From Trileptium ribeirensis (Eukaryota; Nematoda; Enoplea; Enoplida; Thoracostomopsidae), in contig JASANE010001521.1 in the NCBI GenBank assembly GCA_030248225.1, positions 54,345-118,344 of the forward strand: a stretch of 64,000 nt of DNA, in the 5' to 3' direction. The position numbers were made by a program, and so were the translations under genes. Shown here one piece after another: positions 1-16,000 of the stretch (the first letter of the stretch is position 1; each line of letters opens with the position of its first letter). The notes beneath the pieces were generated by a model. That model worked only from the letters and a program-made list of their open reading frames with translations, was not told the DNA's origin and did not search any database.

Positions 1-1059
1 CAAAAAACAGAACATAGATTAACAAATTATCAGAACACAGTGCTTGTGAAAAAACATACAGTTCCAATACGCAGTGCCGATAAGACGCAGCATGTACAAT
101 TTTTTCGAACCGCATTGGATGAAACGGTGTAAAAATAAATACATATATACACGCATACGCTAGGCATAGAGCTTAGACGTGTCGGATGCGATGTGAACAC
201 GGTCTAATAACAACAATACTACGAACGAAGATATTTTGTGCGCACGACGAGTGGCAAGGTATACAATAGTCGATAAAACAATCGACTGCCGTCTTATGAA
301 CCAGCGAACAACGAGCAAGCAGCGAACGAACAAAAACAAATTATAAAATTTCAAAATAAAATTTTATTTTCCAACGAGCACGTTGCGAGCGAGCAGTGGT
401 CAGTTGTGGCGAGTACTGTAGATCGAAATTTCAATCGATGCGATTAAATAAATTTTCAACCTATTTCGAATTCGATATCAGCTTGCACTTATGTCCGGCC
501 GCGACTCATCAGTCTTTAGCGATCCGTTGTTTGCATAATCGCTGGCAGCCCAAAAATCTACAAACTAGGAGCGACGCACAACGGTTGCCTGTCTGTAATA
601 ACATGCCTCTTGGACACGCAACGTGTCGTTATGTATTGTTACAATATATGGAACAACTGTAATGCGCGATTAAAGTTATCATGCGTCCACAAACCATCCT
701 ATTTCATAACACCCGATGTCGAATCCACATCTGCCGTTATAGAACAAGTAAGGAAAGAGGCTCGATCTATTGTTAGTCCAGAAGTAAAGATTTGCAATCG
801 GTCAATGTCAGTTCCATGACGACTATTGTTTTCAATTAGGATTCGTCTATGTTCGCGACCAAATTCAATGTAAATGCGACGACACAATCAAAATGTCCTG
901 TAGTTTGTCATTTACTGTTTGCAACCATAAGGTTCTTTAATTTAATAGCTATAACATTTCGTTCACAAACAATTGATATTCGCGAACACAAAATAGATAA
1001 TTTTTACTTGAGTAGATACAAAATAAGATGGTAAGTGGGCGTAGGTTAAATTTACTCAC
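1..1059. other. Intronic sequence of hpd at left window edge
   Basis: This stretch lies downstream of the last hpd exon I could identify, which ends at 1060 with a GTGAGT donor on the minus strand. It should be the next hpd intron and perhaps later exons. I searched the minus strand for the expected continuation of the dioxygenase C-terminal domain and did not find it. The short open frames here show no family signature. Confidence 0.5.
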
Positions 1060-4000
1060 CAGTCGGCCGTTGACTCCAAACTGGTATCGTTCGCAGCGAC
1101 ATGATCAACATGAGAGACGAATTCGATCGGAGGCCTGAAACACAAGAGCAAATAATTGATTTGGCAGGGCGAATTATAGCTAATAATTCCTTGGCTCCTC
1201 CAAAGTATTAAATTTATTCGTGGAATCTCCCAACTTCAAGATGATCTGGGGCATCATGAAATACCGCAATTGTTACAAAACGTCAAATATGCTAATTTAA
1301 TGACTACAATGCTTATCCAAAAGGGAAAAATTATGGCGGCTTTTAGCTTTCGGGCATTATTTTAGCCAAAACGGGAAGAACCCGGTATGTTTTCGCCGTC
1401 CACGAAAACATCTCAAGCGCACCAACTATGGAGGCCTAAATTTTCCTGGGGTGCATGAGTTGGGAGAATTGATGTTCCCTGGAGAGGGGGTCTGCCCCAT
1501 TTGGAGAAGCTAGAACTCGTTATTGGTACATTAATTTACAAAGAGGTCTCATATTATATGAATGGCAGTTAACATAAACTATTATTATAAAATAAAAAAT
1601 CTAAAAAATTTAACAATTAATTTCCTGCCTACAAACAATTTATACGACATTTTCTTGCATCCCTTGAAAGAAAGCGACTACACATATCTCTGATGGGGAC
1701 AAGCTATATCAGCAGTCACACGAGGGTGGTATCAAACCGAGGTACGATGTTTTTTCCAAATCATTCGACAACCTAATGTTTTTCCAAGGCCGACTATTAT
1801 AAACATTCCAATTAACAATTCGCAAGTGGTCAGAAAGTGTTATCTCAGGTAGAGAATAGGCCGAGCCGTTCGGAATAGGTTACAATGCCTAACTTCAGCA
1901 ACAATCTCTAAAGTCATTGATCACAGGCAAAACAAAACTCCGCTGATTTTCATAACCAATTAATATTTTAGCGCTAAACTTTCACGCAAACCTGGCTTTG
2001 ACTTATTGACCCTGGACGACGATTAATGGTTACCCTGCTGTTATATATGGACAGAGTGCGCGAGCAAGATCCTACAAAAGCCAGGAGCACATTCTGGTAT
2101 AAAGCCGTCGTGGAGTTCTGTAAAAAACAGCGAATTATGCAATTACAATATGCTTGTTTTGGACACCGTTGACTTTGTAGTTGTGTTTCAGAGTCGATAC
2201 GAAGGAATCACGCACGAGCGAAGAATCAGGAAAACGACAATTGTATCTATATCGTACGATCAACCGAAAAACCCTTGATTGCTAGTTCGAATTGATCCCT
2301 TTGACATCTGACCATAGTGAACGGTATTTATAGTTGCATTCCGACAAATGCTTCAATAAGACAGCTATAAAGCTGGTTAGAAAAAGATCAAAAGACCTGC
2401 TGAAAATATCATCTAGGAAGTGTATTCTTGCATATTTATATGCGCCGCTTACTTAATAAAATCGCGAGATTTGGCGCATTGAGTAGGGTCTGACTTAGCT
2501 GCTCAACTACTTCGAAGTCGATTATGATTCAATAGAACATAGGGGCTCAAACGACATGGTCAAATCAGTATTGGGAACGTTTCGTCGGTTAATTGTTCCG
2601 AAAAAATCCGCGTTCCCTGCACAATATTACAGAACCAAATAACTTCTTAAGCCGCTGATTGCTAGCGACACTACCGAATGTGAAGACCTGATCGAAAAGC
2701 TCAACGTTTGTGCGGATAAGCTTAAGGATTCGATAAATTTGTCGATAAACAGACGAGACTGAACGAAATGCTGAAGAAGAGTTGTACCAGAAGTACGTGA
2801 TTTAACAACCCGATGGTTATCTCGTATGATCGAGTCTGCTACATATTTGATGTACGATTTACGAGTCAGAATGAAATCAAGTGAACACCGCAGTAACGAT
2901 TCGTCTGTTAACAGTGTGGTCACTCTAAAGCCGGGAGCGAAAATACCGAAGCTATCACTTTCTGTAGAATCATCTTTCCGATCACATGGCAGAAATCCGC
3001 TGGAATGGGATCAATTTCGGTTGATCCTCAAAGTGAATGTCTATTCGTAAGAATATCTGACACCGAAATATTTTTCGTGTTTGCTTGCTCAACTCCGTGC
3101 TATGGCGAAAGAAACACTTAATAGGCTGACAGCTAATGATGCAACGATCGGTTACGGTTCTGTACAGTTTCAAACAGTCGCCTAAAACTACAGTAGGTTG
3201 AAGCAAATACAGTATAGCGGAAGTTGATAGGTGAGATACGACATACCCACACCGAGTGCGAACGGTTGCTGCGTCAACCCAAATTCGCAGGCGAATCTGT
3301 TGATGCGAACATCCCGTTGCTATTCCTTTGCTCAATAAATTTTTAGGTTCATTGACAATGGATATCAATCGGTACTAAGGTTCCAAAGTGTCGAAAATTT
3401 GCAGCGCTATGTTTTGAGACATCACCGATAACGAGAAGTAGGCAAAATGAATAGCCAATCTTTAATTTATGACAACATCTTCAAATCCAGAGAAGACCGA
3501 TAGTGTTCGAAAGTCAGTTTATCAGCAAAAGCCAATTTACATATATCTGTTGAAAACTCTGATACCATGGAACGTCGGTGCTCACTGCGGTCACGAATAC
3601 TGTGCCTGCTAATCGGAAACAACTCACTACATCGTAACTAGCAAGCCAAGGTGAAACGGAGCGAGCGCGGTTTCATTTTTATCATTTTGTTTAATCACCT
3701 GTAATAAGCTATGTTTGATGAATGTACCATCGTAAAACCTCTTGACACATGGACCCATTGAAACATCTAAAACCACGTGGACCCTAACCCCACCGAAAAG
3801 AACTGACAACGCATCAAGTATTTATGCTGGTCTTTAGATAACTAAACCATAGTATTTACCAACTGGAAAACCTATAAAGACAATTTTCGATGACCTGTAT
3901 GCAATACGTAACCAATAACTGAATACGGACTATATTATGGAAATCGGGTTCACTGACCCTACACCCATTGAAAACCCATGAAAAAGGAATGAAATATGCA

Positions 4001-7000
4001 CGCTGGATTCTAGATAACCAAATTAGCACACTGGACTCTAGAGAATCAAATTACTGTTTTCAGACTGCATAAAAACGTCTATAATGACTGGTTTTGATGA
4101 CATGTACCAAATTACTGAAAACCGACAATTTTATATAAATCAGATTCACTGATTCTAAATCTATTGAAAACCCATGAAATGTGCACCATGGACACTAGAT
4201 AACCAAATGATTGTATTCAGCCTTAAGAGATACCTATATATCGACCACTGTTAATGCCCTGCATGCAATACATAATCAGACAAATGAAAACGCACATTTT
4301 ACAAAATAGGATTAGTCGGCCGGAAAATGCTTGAAACGCCAAGAAAAGGTAAAGCATAGTCAGGTTGGACTCTAGATAGCAAAACCATCGTATACAGCGT
4401 GTTTGATTACCTAATAGTCACTCATTGTAAGGTAAAAGCAAGGAATAAGCGAAATTTGGAAAATCGCTATTTCTGGCTAAGAGTCGGTGAACCATATTCG
4501 GGCCCACAGAGGCACAGGGAGCGGTCCCACTACAAATCGTGGTCAGCAAACTTGTAGATCTTGATGAGTTGGCATTTTTTTGATACAAAGCCTGTGTTGA
4601 GGTCAGAGCTGTTCGCGTTCAACTAAAGGGCATATCGTCATCAATTTTGGTATCGAAGTCCGTCTATCCGAAAATGAGTTATGAATGACAGCGACAGACA
4701 AAAAATTTTCACGATTTTCCCCCTAGCGTCCTCGAGGGAAACTTCGCTCGCTCCGTTCCAATTGGTAGATGGTATTTCTGTGATGGAAAGCATTTCAACT
4801 CACAACGTGCCGAGTACACGAACGCTACAAGTCGCGTTGATCAACTTCGCCAACACAACCGATGCGAACAATGTGGGCCAGCGTCTCATTCAAAGATGCA
4901 GCGTTCTCGATTCATTCAAAGCATTCATTGCAAAACAGCAAATCAGCATTATACACCTCTGTGCCGAAAAACATTTCCGACGCCTACTAAGACTGTTTCA
5001 GCTCATCGGAACAGACACACATCGAAAGAAATACCAAATTGTACAGGAAAGTTGAGTACGAAGCAAAAACACAGCAAAGTTCGAAGTCCAACGATACCCG
5101 GGCGACGGTCGGCGGTTTCGAACCACTGCCAGAGGTCATGAGACTGAACTTAAGCGAGCGACGAGCTTTGCTTGCATTCACCCCTGTAAAACATCATACA
5201 AATCGCAAATAATGCAATGTACATCTAAACTTTGATAGTGAGAGTCATCGATGTGGCTGTCGCGATGCAGTAAATTCGAATCTTGATCGCAGGATGGTTG
5301 TCGGACTTGACATTGTTTAGCGCGATGATGGCTCAACAAAATCAGTCACCGCACTATTCAACTCCATTTAAGACCGCTTCTTAATAAATTTGACCACAAA
5401 AATTTCACCCAAAGACAGAACCCGTAACAACTTCAGTCAACGTCGTATGCGTTAAGGGATGATTATTTCTCCGAAAGTGGCAATGCCGACATCGTCGTCG
5501 GATGGAAATTTCGTTTAATCGCAATCGATGCAAGCTTCGTTTAATCGCAAATTTATGCATTTGAAATTTATTTCAAACGCCAAAATCGAAATCGATTGAT
5601 AGTTTGTTTAATCAAAATCGGTCGAAATTCCGATTGATTATTTTGCACGTCTCGCCGTGACTGTAGTATAGCGTGAGCGAGAGGTGAAACGGAACCAGCG
5701 TCGTCGGTTCGTCACGTTATCATTATTTTTAATCTCTTGTAATAAACTTTGAATTTGATGTATATACCAACCAGAAATCTCTGGACCCACTGAAGGTTTG
5801 TTACAAGGCTGGTCTGATATCGATAACAAAATCTATAACTTATCTGAAGGCGCACAAAAATTTGTAGCTTCGCCAGTTCAGTTTCAATAATTTTTAGGGA
5901 AAATAACTATTTCACTAAAAAACATAATTTTTTCACTCCTATCTTTGCTATTTGTGGAACGGTGTAAATGAACCAACGATTATTTCTACCATCATTATCC
6001 TCTATATTGCATAATACTAAACGCCTAGGTCGGCGAATTACTAACTACCGTGAAACAATTGCCGGATTTTCATTAGTGAAAAAGGAGAACCAGAAAATAA
6101 AAACAAGCAAAACCAAAAACAGAATCTTCATGGCTAGCTATGTAGTAAATGTCACTATACTAGTCGCCACAAGATTATATTGGAGAAACGAGCATAAATC
6201 CGTTTGGGCCATATGTTTCGCTAACTTCAGCTTGAACATAGTCAAAAGAATTTAAGGGCACAACTAGGTGACTATATCTTTGTCATAAATAGTCGAAATG
6301 TAAGCTTTGAAATTGAGTTTTATTACCATTTCTTGTTCGGACGATCATTTTTGGTGTGACCTGAAAATACCTGGGGGTGCTGGGGGGTTGACCTGAGGCT
6401 AGCCAAAACTTACCTGGAAGGAGCGGTAGAAATCCTGGGGAACTCAAAATCCTACCCCCGTTATGGAGAAGCCAGACTATATCTTTACGGCAAAATAGCA
6501 TATAAGCGCATTAAAGCCCAAAGGTAGCTCGGAATAGGTTTTTATATCGTTTAAAATTTACAAAACTCCGTTTAGATGGTACACAAGCATTTCGATGCTT
6601 ATGACTATTTAGTGCAAAAACATTGGTTCAAATCTATCCAACTTTCACGTCGTCCTCAAAGCAATACGATCTGTAGCTAAGGCTAGACGATTGCGCGACA
6701 ATTATTATTAAATTGTGATACTGGTATTGCGGCGAAACTTACAAAAATTTTAGCAATGACGAGAGCGTACCAATCAATGGGGATTGGCCGTATGTGGGCA
6801 AGAATGGACCATGGTACGTAGTAGCACAACCTTCGATTAAGGTATGTGTAGTTTCACCAATCTGCAATTGAAATACAAAACGGTTCAAGTGGCCAAATCC
6901 TAATTGCCGTCCTGAATTATTCACAAATATATAATTAGCAACATAATTTCCCCGTACAGTGTGAATTGTTAAACAAGATATTAAATTTTTTCAAAGGAAA

Positions 7001-10000
7001 CAGTTATTTTCCTAATACTAGATTTTTCTTTAAACCGGGGTTAAATTTTCAAAGTCTCAACTGTTGCAGGGAGATATGCACGTGGCTGATTGTCATTCAA
7101 AATTACTTCCTTTTTTCATAATAAATTGTATTTCGAGTCAATGTGTAAAGAGCAAATCCTGATATATAGACAGACGAACCTGTTTTTGATTAGAGAAGAA
7201 GAAACGACATCCTAATTTTGTCACAACACATGACACTAGTGCAGTGACATCTACCAATCAGGATAAACAGGACTATTTTCAAGGAGAAAAATGTAGCAAA
7301 TTTCGATTTAACCGAGCCTGATACATTAGTTGAAAACTTTGCACGAATAACTTTTGTTCGCATTATTATTTGGCTTTAAAGTCAATCCGATGATTCGCGC
7401 ATGTGGCTCTGGAAATAAAATAATTTTTAGAAGAGCTGTCGATCACCAGTTCAACGACAACTCTGCGAAAACCGAAATCTAATACTATTTTTGCGTTCAC
7501 AGGCTTGTTTCACTTGATATTCATATGGGACAGGTTATATCTCTAGAGCAATTATTTTGCCATAATTATTATTATCACAAAAAATCACACAGTACGCGCC
7601 AAAAATTACTGTCGCATTTCGAGCGAGCGAGCCTAGAGAGTCGCGAGTAAGCGACAGTAATTTTAGGCGCGTTCTCAAGGTACCCGTTTATCGTTGTTTA
7701 TAATTTCAATGCAAGCGAGAATCAAGGCAGTCGGGAGCGAGCGACAGTCATGATCGTTGTTCATAATTTCAATTTTTTCTAATTTTCAAATTCAATAGTC
7801 TAATTGGTGTACCAGGATTTGCAGGCTAGAAAATATCCATTACCGCGCTGCAAAGTTTTGAGCCATTCCAAACTCCATTAAAACTTTAGATTTCGGCTTG
7901 AAAGCAGGGCTTTGTTTAGTAGTTCAATCTAACTTTGAAAGTCACCTGAACGACAGAAACCGGGCTGACGGTTTAGAGGGAAGGGGCGCAAATGTGAAAC
8001 CTTTCAGCGACATCCGCATAAAACGTGCCTCCCTCACTGATACATTTCCCGCCCGAGATTTTTGGTCCAAAACAAAAATTGAAATACTAAAAAACGGAAA
8101 TTTGACAACAAGTAAGTTTCACGTTAAATTATGAAAAAATGCTGCGCTGGCTACGCTGAGACTGTTTAAGATTCGATTTCGAGCTGTTTTCACCAATGCG
8201 GAAGGGCATTGTTGAAAGAACTAAAAATTACCTGTACCTCCTATTTGGGATCGCAACTAAGCCAAATCGACCTCTATTTGACCCTGCTATAACATCGAAA
8301 AACTGCGTCAAATTTGTAACTCGCAAGCGAGGTTGAAACTAAACGAGCGTGGTTTTATCAAGTGGTAATTTGGTGAAATCACCGTGTAACAGGGTTCGTG
8401 TTTGAGATGTATACTACACTAAAACCTCTGTAACCCTGAACCATATGAAGACCCTAAAGTCTCGTCGAACCTATACCCCTCGAAAACAAACAAAAACACA
8501 AATAGTATTGTTAGTATATAGACTATTCTTGATGCCCTGTGCACAATATGTAACAAAACTACTAAAAGACAGACTGTATTTTGACAATCGGATTCATTGG
8601 CCGTAATCTCACTGAAAACATCCGAAAACATATGAAATATTCGCGCTGGACTATAGCTACCCAAACCATTATATTCGGCGTACCATGACAAATATATATA
8701 AACCACTGTTGATGCCTTGATAACCCAACAAATGAAAATTCAATAATTTTAGAAATCGAGTCTGTCGACAGTAAAATCCTGGAAACCCCTTGAAAAGATA
8801 TGATATAGTCAAATTGAACTCTAAACAGCAAACCCACTGAAAGCCAAGTGTTTGATAACCTAATAGATCCTCGTTGTGAGATAAATTATGCAACAACATG
8901 TCGAAATTTGAAAAATTGCTATTTCTTTCAAAGGGTCGACAAGTCATATTCGCGCCCCTTGCGGTCCAGAGAGTAGTCGCACAAAAACGACGTGGTCAGC
9001 AATGTTGTATATATGAATGAGCTGATTCTGTATCGTGTCTCGATTATTGGACGCAAAGGTTGTATCGCGAGATATGGGCTGCGAAACACTGGCATGTATG
9101 ACCAGATTTGGCAAAGAACATTTAAAACCCTGTTTTTTGCCATTTTGACCCCAAAGATGCAATCAGAGCTGTTCATGTTCAAGTAAATTGCACATCCTCA
9201 TCACTTTTGCTAAAGAATAAAAAAATTATCGAAATCCATCTATCCGATGATGTTATGAATAATAGAAACAGACAAAAAAGACATTTTCACGATTTTGGAA
9301 ACTCTGCTCGTTTCGCTTGTTCCGTTTCATTTACACAACACAGCCACCACCAAAACAAACACAACGCTTCTTGTTTATAATTCAAAACTGTTTCGCATTG
9401 GCTTCTCCAACGTGGCCCTGATATTTTCGGTGGCTCCCTTGCAAAAAGTGCGTGCACCACGGTTTGGACCCCTGGCGAAATTTTTGCCCCTCCGGTAAAA
9501 CTTTTGGGTCCTCCTAAAAACCACCAGTTGACATAAAAAATTGCCAAAAAGTTTTTCACAAAACTGCTTTATGAACTTAAAAATTTTAATGATTTCAGCA
9601 AAAAAAATAACAAAACAATTAGTTTTAACCGTGATAAAGACGTTTTTGCACCGTTTCTGGTGCCATATATAAATTTTAGCGTTTTTCACTGAAAAATGTT
9701 AAGTTTTGACCACCCCAGTTCGCCCCGTCCTGAAAATATCCGATGCCCAGTTACCACCCCCTCCCCCGAATGGGGAAGCCAGTTACATTGTTATATCTGA
9801 GAGAGGACAATTTTTAAACAGTCCTTAGCATCAGCTAGCGGATTTTCGACAACTATGACTCGCACGGGAGCCTGCAAGTTAAGTAACTCGAGCGTAAGTT
9901 TGGGCAATTTACCTAACCGTATATGCTAACTTTTAACAAAAATTTTGTTCAGCGTATTAATTTTGTTAATATTTATAATTTAGTTGGATAATGCAAAGGG

Positions 10001-13000
10001 CATTATAATTTTAAATGATATTTTATTGGAATGGCTTTTCTCGAGCAGCATAAAAATTTCTGGAAGGCCTTAGGTAGCGGAAAAATTTTCACGGGAAGCA
10101 GAAGTCAAATCCTGCCAAGTATAGTCACGGACAAAGTACATAAAAACGAACGCCAAATGCGAACGAACGTAAACACAAACGAACTTTTCAAGGTTCGTTT
10201 ATAAACACCGTCGTTACGTTTAGTTTTATGCACTTATTCCTGTCCGTGACTCTATAGCTTTACTGCCTGTTACTACTCGGAGATTAGAATAATTTTAAAC
10301 TTACCGTCCTGATCGTCGCAATCTTCACAAATCCTTTATCATCTTCAATCACGAGCGGTGGTAATTCAACCTTAGCGCCGGCGTTGATAGCTTTCTGAAA
10401 CACAAATATAGTCAATTATTACCGTTTAAGACAAATTGGAAATGACAGTAGCTTCTCAAAAAGGTCGAGTATCGACAGCAGCGTTTATATTCCACGGAAC
10501 TAGCACTACAGGGAGACCGGATTCCGGTGCTTGCGCAAATCGCCGGCCGGCCGGCAAGGGAAAAAACCATACCTAAACCGGAATTCCGGTTTAAAAATTT
10601 TGTTTATTTTTCGTGTTTGCTTGTCTGTACCAACATCGCACACACCAAGCAGCACCCCGTTAAATTAATACTCGCCAAATTGTAGCGTAGTCGACCAGCT
10701 GCTGCTTCTTGAAAGATATATTTTTATGTTGTTAAACTTTTGTAAATAATCTCTGCACCAAGTGAAATCATGCAACAATTCTTACTGCATTCCAGCAATA
10801 TTTAATGGAGTACTACATCCATATTATGTATGTGTGCTACAGATAAAATCCATGAAATTTCAAATTTTCGCGTTCCACAGAGGGCAAAAAGTTATTAATG
10901 GAATGCTAAATTTCATAAAACGTTGAACTTTTTTAGTTTTCCGCTGAAGAACATCGATCTGCTAAATAAATAGTATTATTCCATTGCTTTTAACATCTGC
11001 TGCAGGAGTACCCGTGGTTCTTTGATTAAATTTCAGTTCTTTCTTCAACTACCAGTTATTATAGTTTTTCGCAAACATAGCCATATGTTTAGTGAAAAAC
11101 GGTATTGTCTCTTTGAAATTCTTCAGTTCAAATCAACTCTCTAAAATAAAAACTAATCCTTTAACCGGTGTTAATAACATTTAATAATATGTCTCACTTT
11201 GCGTCAAACTAATGGCAGTCGTAAAAAGCTATAATAGCGCGGAATCGTTGCTAACAATAACATTTTCAATCAATTTTATACTATATCTCTTAAAAGAGTA
11301 GGAATACCATTTTAAACACGAAGTGTAACAAAATGTGGCCAATCTAAGCCCAAACCCCAACAATTATATCAGCGTAAACAATCGCATCAATTATCTAGAA
11401 AACAACAGTCCAACCAAAACGCACCTCGTATACAAATTCCAAATTATCAACTTCGAACGCCACGTCCCGTGCAGCGTCCCCGTGGACAACCAGTCGTCGG
11501 TCGACAGAGAGCGACTCTGAGATATAATTAATAATATATTCCATCCCAAAAGTTAGGCAGACAAAATTGTAACACAGAACGCCAGGACCATAAAATTTCT
11601 CATATGCACCAACTATATAACGTAACTGGAGCGCAGAGAGGTGCCGTTGATCGTCTGATTCGCATTTTCCAGCTGTCCATTAGAGAAATAACTGGGCTCT
11701 CCAAATTAGGGTGAAGTGACTGGTATAGTTATTTCTTATAATTACCGTTGGGTATACCGTAGCTAATAGTAACCCATAATTGTTAGTCTGCGGCGCAATC
11801 TTTGAGTAAACTTAACATCTGCTGCAGCATTCTTTATGATTTTTTCAACAGTTAAAGAAACTAAAAAACGAAAGTGGTAGAAGATAAAGGGTGATCCAAA
11901 TAGTCATTCCAAAAGTGTAATGGTTTTATAACGGTTTGCAGGTTCTAACGGCGAAAGCCAGATTTACCTGCGTGGCCAAGTGGTCTAGCGTGCTCCAAGG
12001 TTCTACCAGTCGAGAAGGCGCGTGTTCAATTCCTACGGGCACACGAATTTTTATATTTGGAGTTATTTTTTGTCCCAAGCAAATAAATGGCGCTCCTAAC
12101 ATAAAATCATTATCGTACTAACATGGCCTAAAAAGCTCACTGAAGTGCTTGCTATATCGTTTGTTCTGTTGATGTGATTTGATAAACGATGAATTTATAT
12201 GCCAGTCGAGACTTTGCAGGTTCACAAATATGAAGAGCAGATCTGTACAAGCATAGATCACAATATAACAGACTTCAGGCTGCACATAATGTCCTCAAAA
12301 TAGTAGAAACCCAATGGTCCGGGCGAAGCATCAAGCTACACCGCACTAGTAGAATGTTCTCATATGGAGCAAAAACGCAGGAACGTACCATGTAGCTAGT
12401 AAGCCTATCCAACCACTCTAACAATAGTTCTCACGCACTAATTTTCTGAAGAGATAGCCAGCGATTACTTTCAGCAAACTACGCAAATCAATTCTGCGAT
12501 CTGCTAATTTTTTTGCAAAGATCGATGTAAAACTTGTTCTGTTGTAATATAGAACAGTTTTTATACAAATGGCAACAAATAAAGTAAAATGTAGTACTCA
12601 GAAAGAACGTGGCGCAAAATCACACAGGTGGCCTCAGGCAAAAGAACCAACAGGAATACGAAATATACTATGACTTACGTCTGAATATCTTTGCGCTGTG
12701 TAAAAACGTATTACACAATAACGTCTATCAACAGAAATCGTACCGGTATTTACTTATGAGAAGAAAAAGAAATAATTCAATCCCATTGGTCGTTCGTTAG
12801 GTCCACAGTGTTTATCCTGACAAGATTCAGCAAACGGTGTGGCGGCAATGTATCTCACAAACAAACATTTTCTACGAAATACTATATCGACGTCACGTTA
12901 GGTATGCAGTCGTGTAAAGGCCGAACTCAGCCTAGCGGCTAAAACAGCCACACATGAGCTACCAACTGGCGCGAATGCGAGATGATTTGCTTATTTGTGA

Positions 13001-16000
13001 TGTACGCGTTAAATGTTCTGTACGATCTAAATGTACTTTATTTGTTTCAGAGCAATTTAATGTCGTATGGTGTTTTGTTATTACTTTAACTTGTTAAATA
13101 TTCACGTAACATACTTTGTTATTTGTTGAATTAAACGACTTGAATACGTCTTCTTTATTGTCGAATAGACATTCATTTATCTCTGGTCGGATTTGTATCT
13201 GACGAGCGAAATAGCGATTAACGATAAACACTATAATTTGAAAACAAAATATCATCTAAAATAGTTGTTTTCCACATGGTCCTTCGGAAATAAATTCGAT
13301 CCATTTACCGAGCCATTACGATGTCTACGTCGAGCAAGACGAAACAGCGTGGTGGCATTCGTGCTACAGTCACTGCCGAGTTAAATAAAATAAATCCTAT
13401 GCTACAAGGAGAAGTTGTCGTAGACGAACATAGTCTACGTATTTCACAGAAACGTCTTCAACATAACCTTGATCGCTTGTACAAATTCGATGACGACGTT
13501 CAGTCGTTGCTTGAAGGTGAAAATCTTGACAAAGATATATTTGACGCCGAATCGTACAACGATTTTGTCCTCACTGCAATTAGTCAAATAGACGAAATTT
13601 TATCTCGTCCTGTGGGGGAGGCCGCCCAGTCAATCACAGCGCAAGGTACACTAGCGAATACAATCTTAAACTACGATTCGATTACCGAAATTGCAGATGG
13701 CAACTTTCGGGGGCAACCGGTTGGAGTGGCAACACTTTCTGGGATGTGTACAAGGCTGCTATACACGATAATATATCAATGACATCAATTGAAAAATTCA
13801 GCTATCTAATGGGATACCTGAAAGACGAAGCTTTGTCTTTAGCGCGTGGTTACCAGTTGTCGGGAGAGAACTACAAACACGTAATCGAAGCCCTACATGA
13901 ACGATTCGGAGGAGAGAGCAGCGAGCCCAGTTTGCTCATTTCCAAACATTAATAGCCATCGAACCTGCTCGATCGAACAATTTGTCTGATGTACAATCTG
14001 TTTATGATACATGTGAAATGCACATCCGATCACTCATTGCCTTAGGGCTTGGAAGAAGCGACGTTTTCAGTCCGTGTTTGTTCCAATTATTTTATCAAAA
14101 TTGCCGCTCTATTTGTCAACAAAGCTTTGTGAGAAAAATGATAGCAGGCAATGGTCGCTTAGTAACCTTAGAGAGTGGTTGCGCGCAGACCTGAAGGCAC
14201 GCGAAATGGGTAAAGCTACATGTGGTAATACATCTACACGACGTACTGATCGCAACAATGGAGAGGACATAAGTTCGGTAACAAGAAAATGTTAACGACT
14301 TCTTCATTGTCGGCTCCAGACAATAGCAAAAGTCAAACAAAAGAGCAGACGCCGAATCCGTGCATCTTTTGTGCCAAAACAGGACATAGACATTCTGAAT
14401 GTCGAACTGTCTCATCTATCGACGATCGTCTAAATATTTTGGGCAAAAAGGCGCCTAAGCTATGTCGTATTTGTCTTCGGACAGCTACACATCGTCGAGA
14501 AAAAGAGTGTCGATATTTGACGCGCCCGTGTGTCCGTGCAGATAAACTGGTCATCATTGTAGCTTATGCTACGAGAAGTTTGGTGCCCCGACGAGAGTCG
14601 GTAAATGTGATGACGCCGATAAAGAAAACTCCAGACAAATCTGGTGACAAGAAGACTCCCCTCAAGACAGCAGCCACAGACACGGTTGCCGAAGAGAAAT
14701 CTCATGAGCGCGATGTTGTCTTTTTGAAAACAGCGCTTGTCACCGTAAAAAACCCTAGCAATGACAGTGTAAAACGAGGTCGATGTTTAATGAACGATGC
14801 AAGCTCACGCTTTTACGTTACGGAAGATTTTTGTCGAAAACTTAGCTTACAAAACTTAGGTTCAACATCTGTGTCCGTTGGTCGATTTGGCTCCAACAAA
14901 CGAACTACGATGCCAAACGGGTAAAATTTAACATAATTTGCAGCAATGGAAGTGTACAGCCGGTCCTGGCGGTAGTAACGCCAGTAATTTCGTGCCCCAT
15001 CAGTCGGTATCCTATTGACCAAAATCAATATTCAGTCGTTAAAACACTGGATATGGCAGAACCACTAACGGACAAACCCGACAACTTACATGTCGACATT
15101 TTAATTGGCAGCGATCAATACTACAATTTTGTTTAGAACAAAAGGTGTTATTATTTGTGATCCTGGATTAGTGTTGGTACCTCACTGACAGGAACTATGC
15201 CTGTAAAAGGGAATGGTAATGATGCTGATGATGCACCAGAGAACGCTTTAGTTCTTTTTGCGCCCAAGCGGATTGGACGAACGGTTTGACATCGAGAAAT
15301 TCTGGCACCTTGACGATGTCGGTGCAAGGAAAATGGATTCTGTTTCAGTGACAGATGAGCTAGCACTTCAACAGCTTCAACAAACATTTGAATTTTAGCG
15401 ATGGACGATATTTTGTGCAATGGCCATGGAAACCTTAAAGAGCCTGATCTACCAAACAACTTTGGTTTAGCGTACGGGCGACTGCGGTCGACGTATGCTC
15501 GACTACAGCGTGATAAAGATCTCCTGGATGAGTACGATAATATAATACAAAAACAATATGAAAATGGAATTATCGAGCCTGCTCCGGTCAAACCAGACGG
15601 CATGATTTATTATCTCCCACATCAACCTGTCGTGACTCCAGTAAAAACGACTACGAAGGTACGAGTCGTTTACGATGCGTCCGCGAAAGCGAAGAAAACT
15701 TTACCTAGTTTAAATGACTGTTTGTTGAGAGGACCTGTAATCCTCGACGACTTGTGTGGACTTTTGATGAGATTTCGTCTGCACAAAATTGGACTGATTA
15801 GTGACATCGAAAAAGCGTTTTTACAAATTCGCTTACAAGAAAAGGAACGTGACGTATCACGTTTTCTTTGGGTCGTTGACAATACAAACCTACAAGTTAA
15901 CTTTTATTATTAAAACTTGGCGATTTACGAGCGTCTTTTTTTGGTGCAATATCTAGCCCGTTTCTTCTTGGTGCAACTATCGACGAACACCTTCGTCGTG

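Noticed and set aside
2982..3368. 128-codon minus-strand frame
   Set aside because: Opposite strand of a recognisable BEL gag relic, so it is a shadow.
4681..5141. 124-codon open frame and an overlapping one
   Set aside because: Begins at the end of a dispersed repeat, shows no domain and has no splice support; probably chance in repeat DNA.
6739..6924. Donor GTACGC after GSPLIG-like codons as the end of an hpd exon
   Set aside because: It leaves the wrong phase for the next exon. The GTAAGT donor ending the exon at 6743 restores the frame and the expected length.
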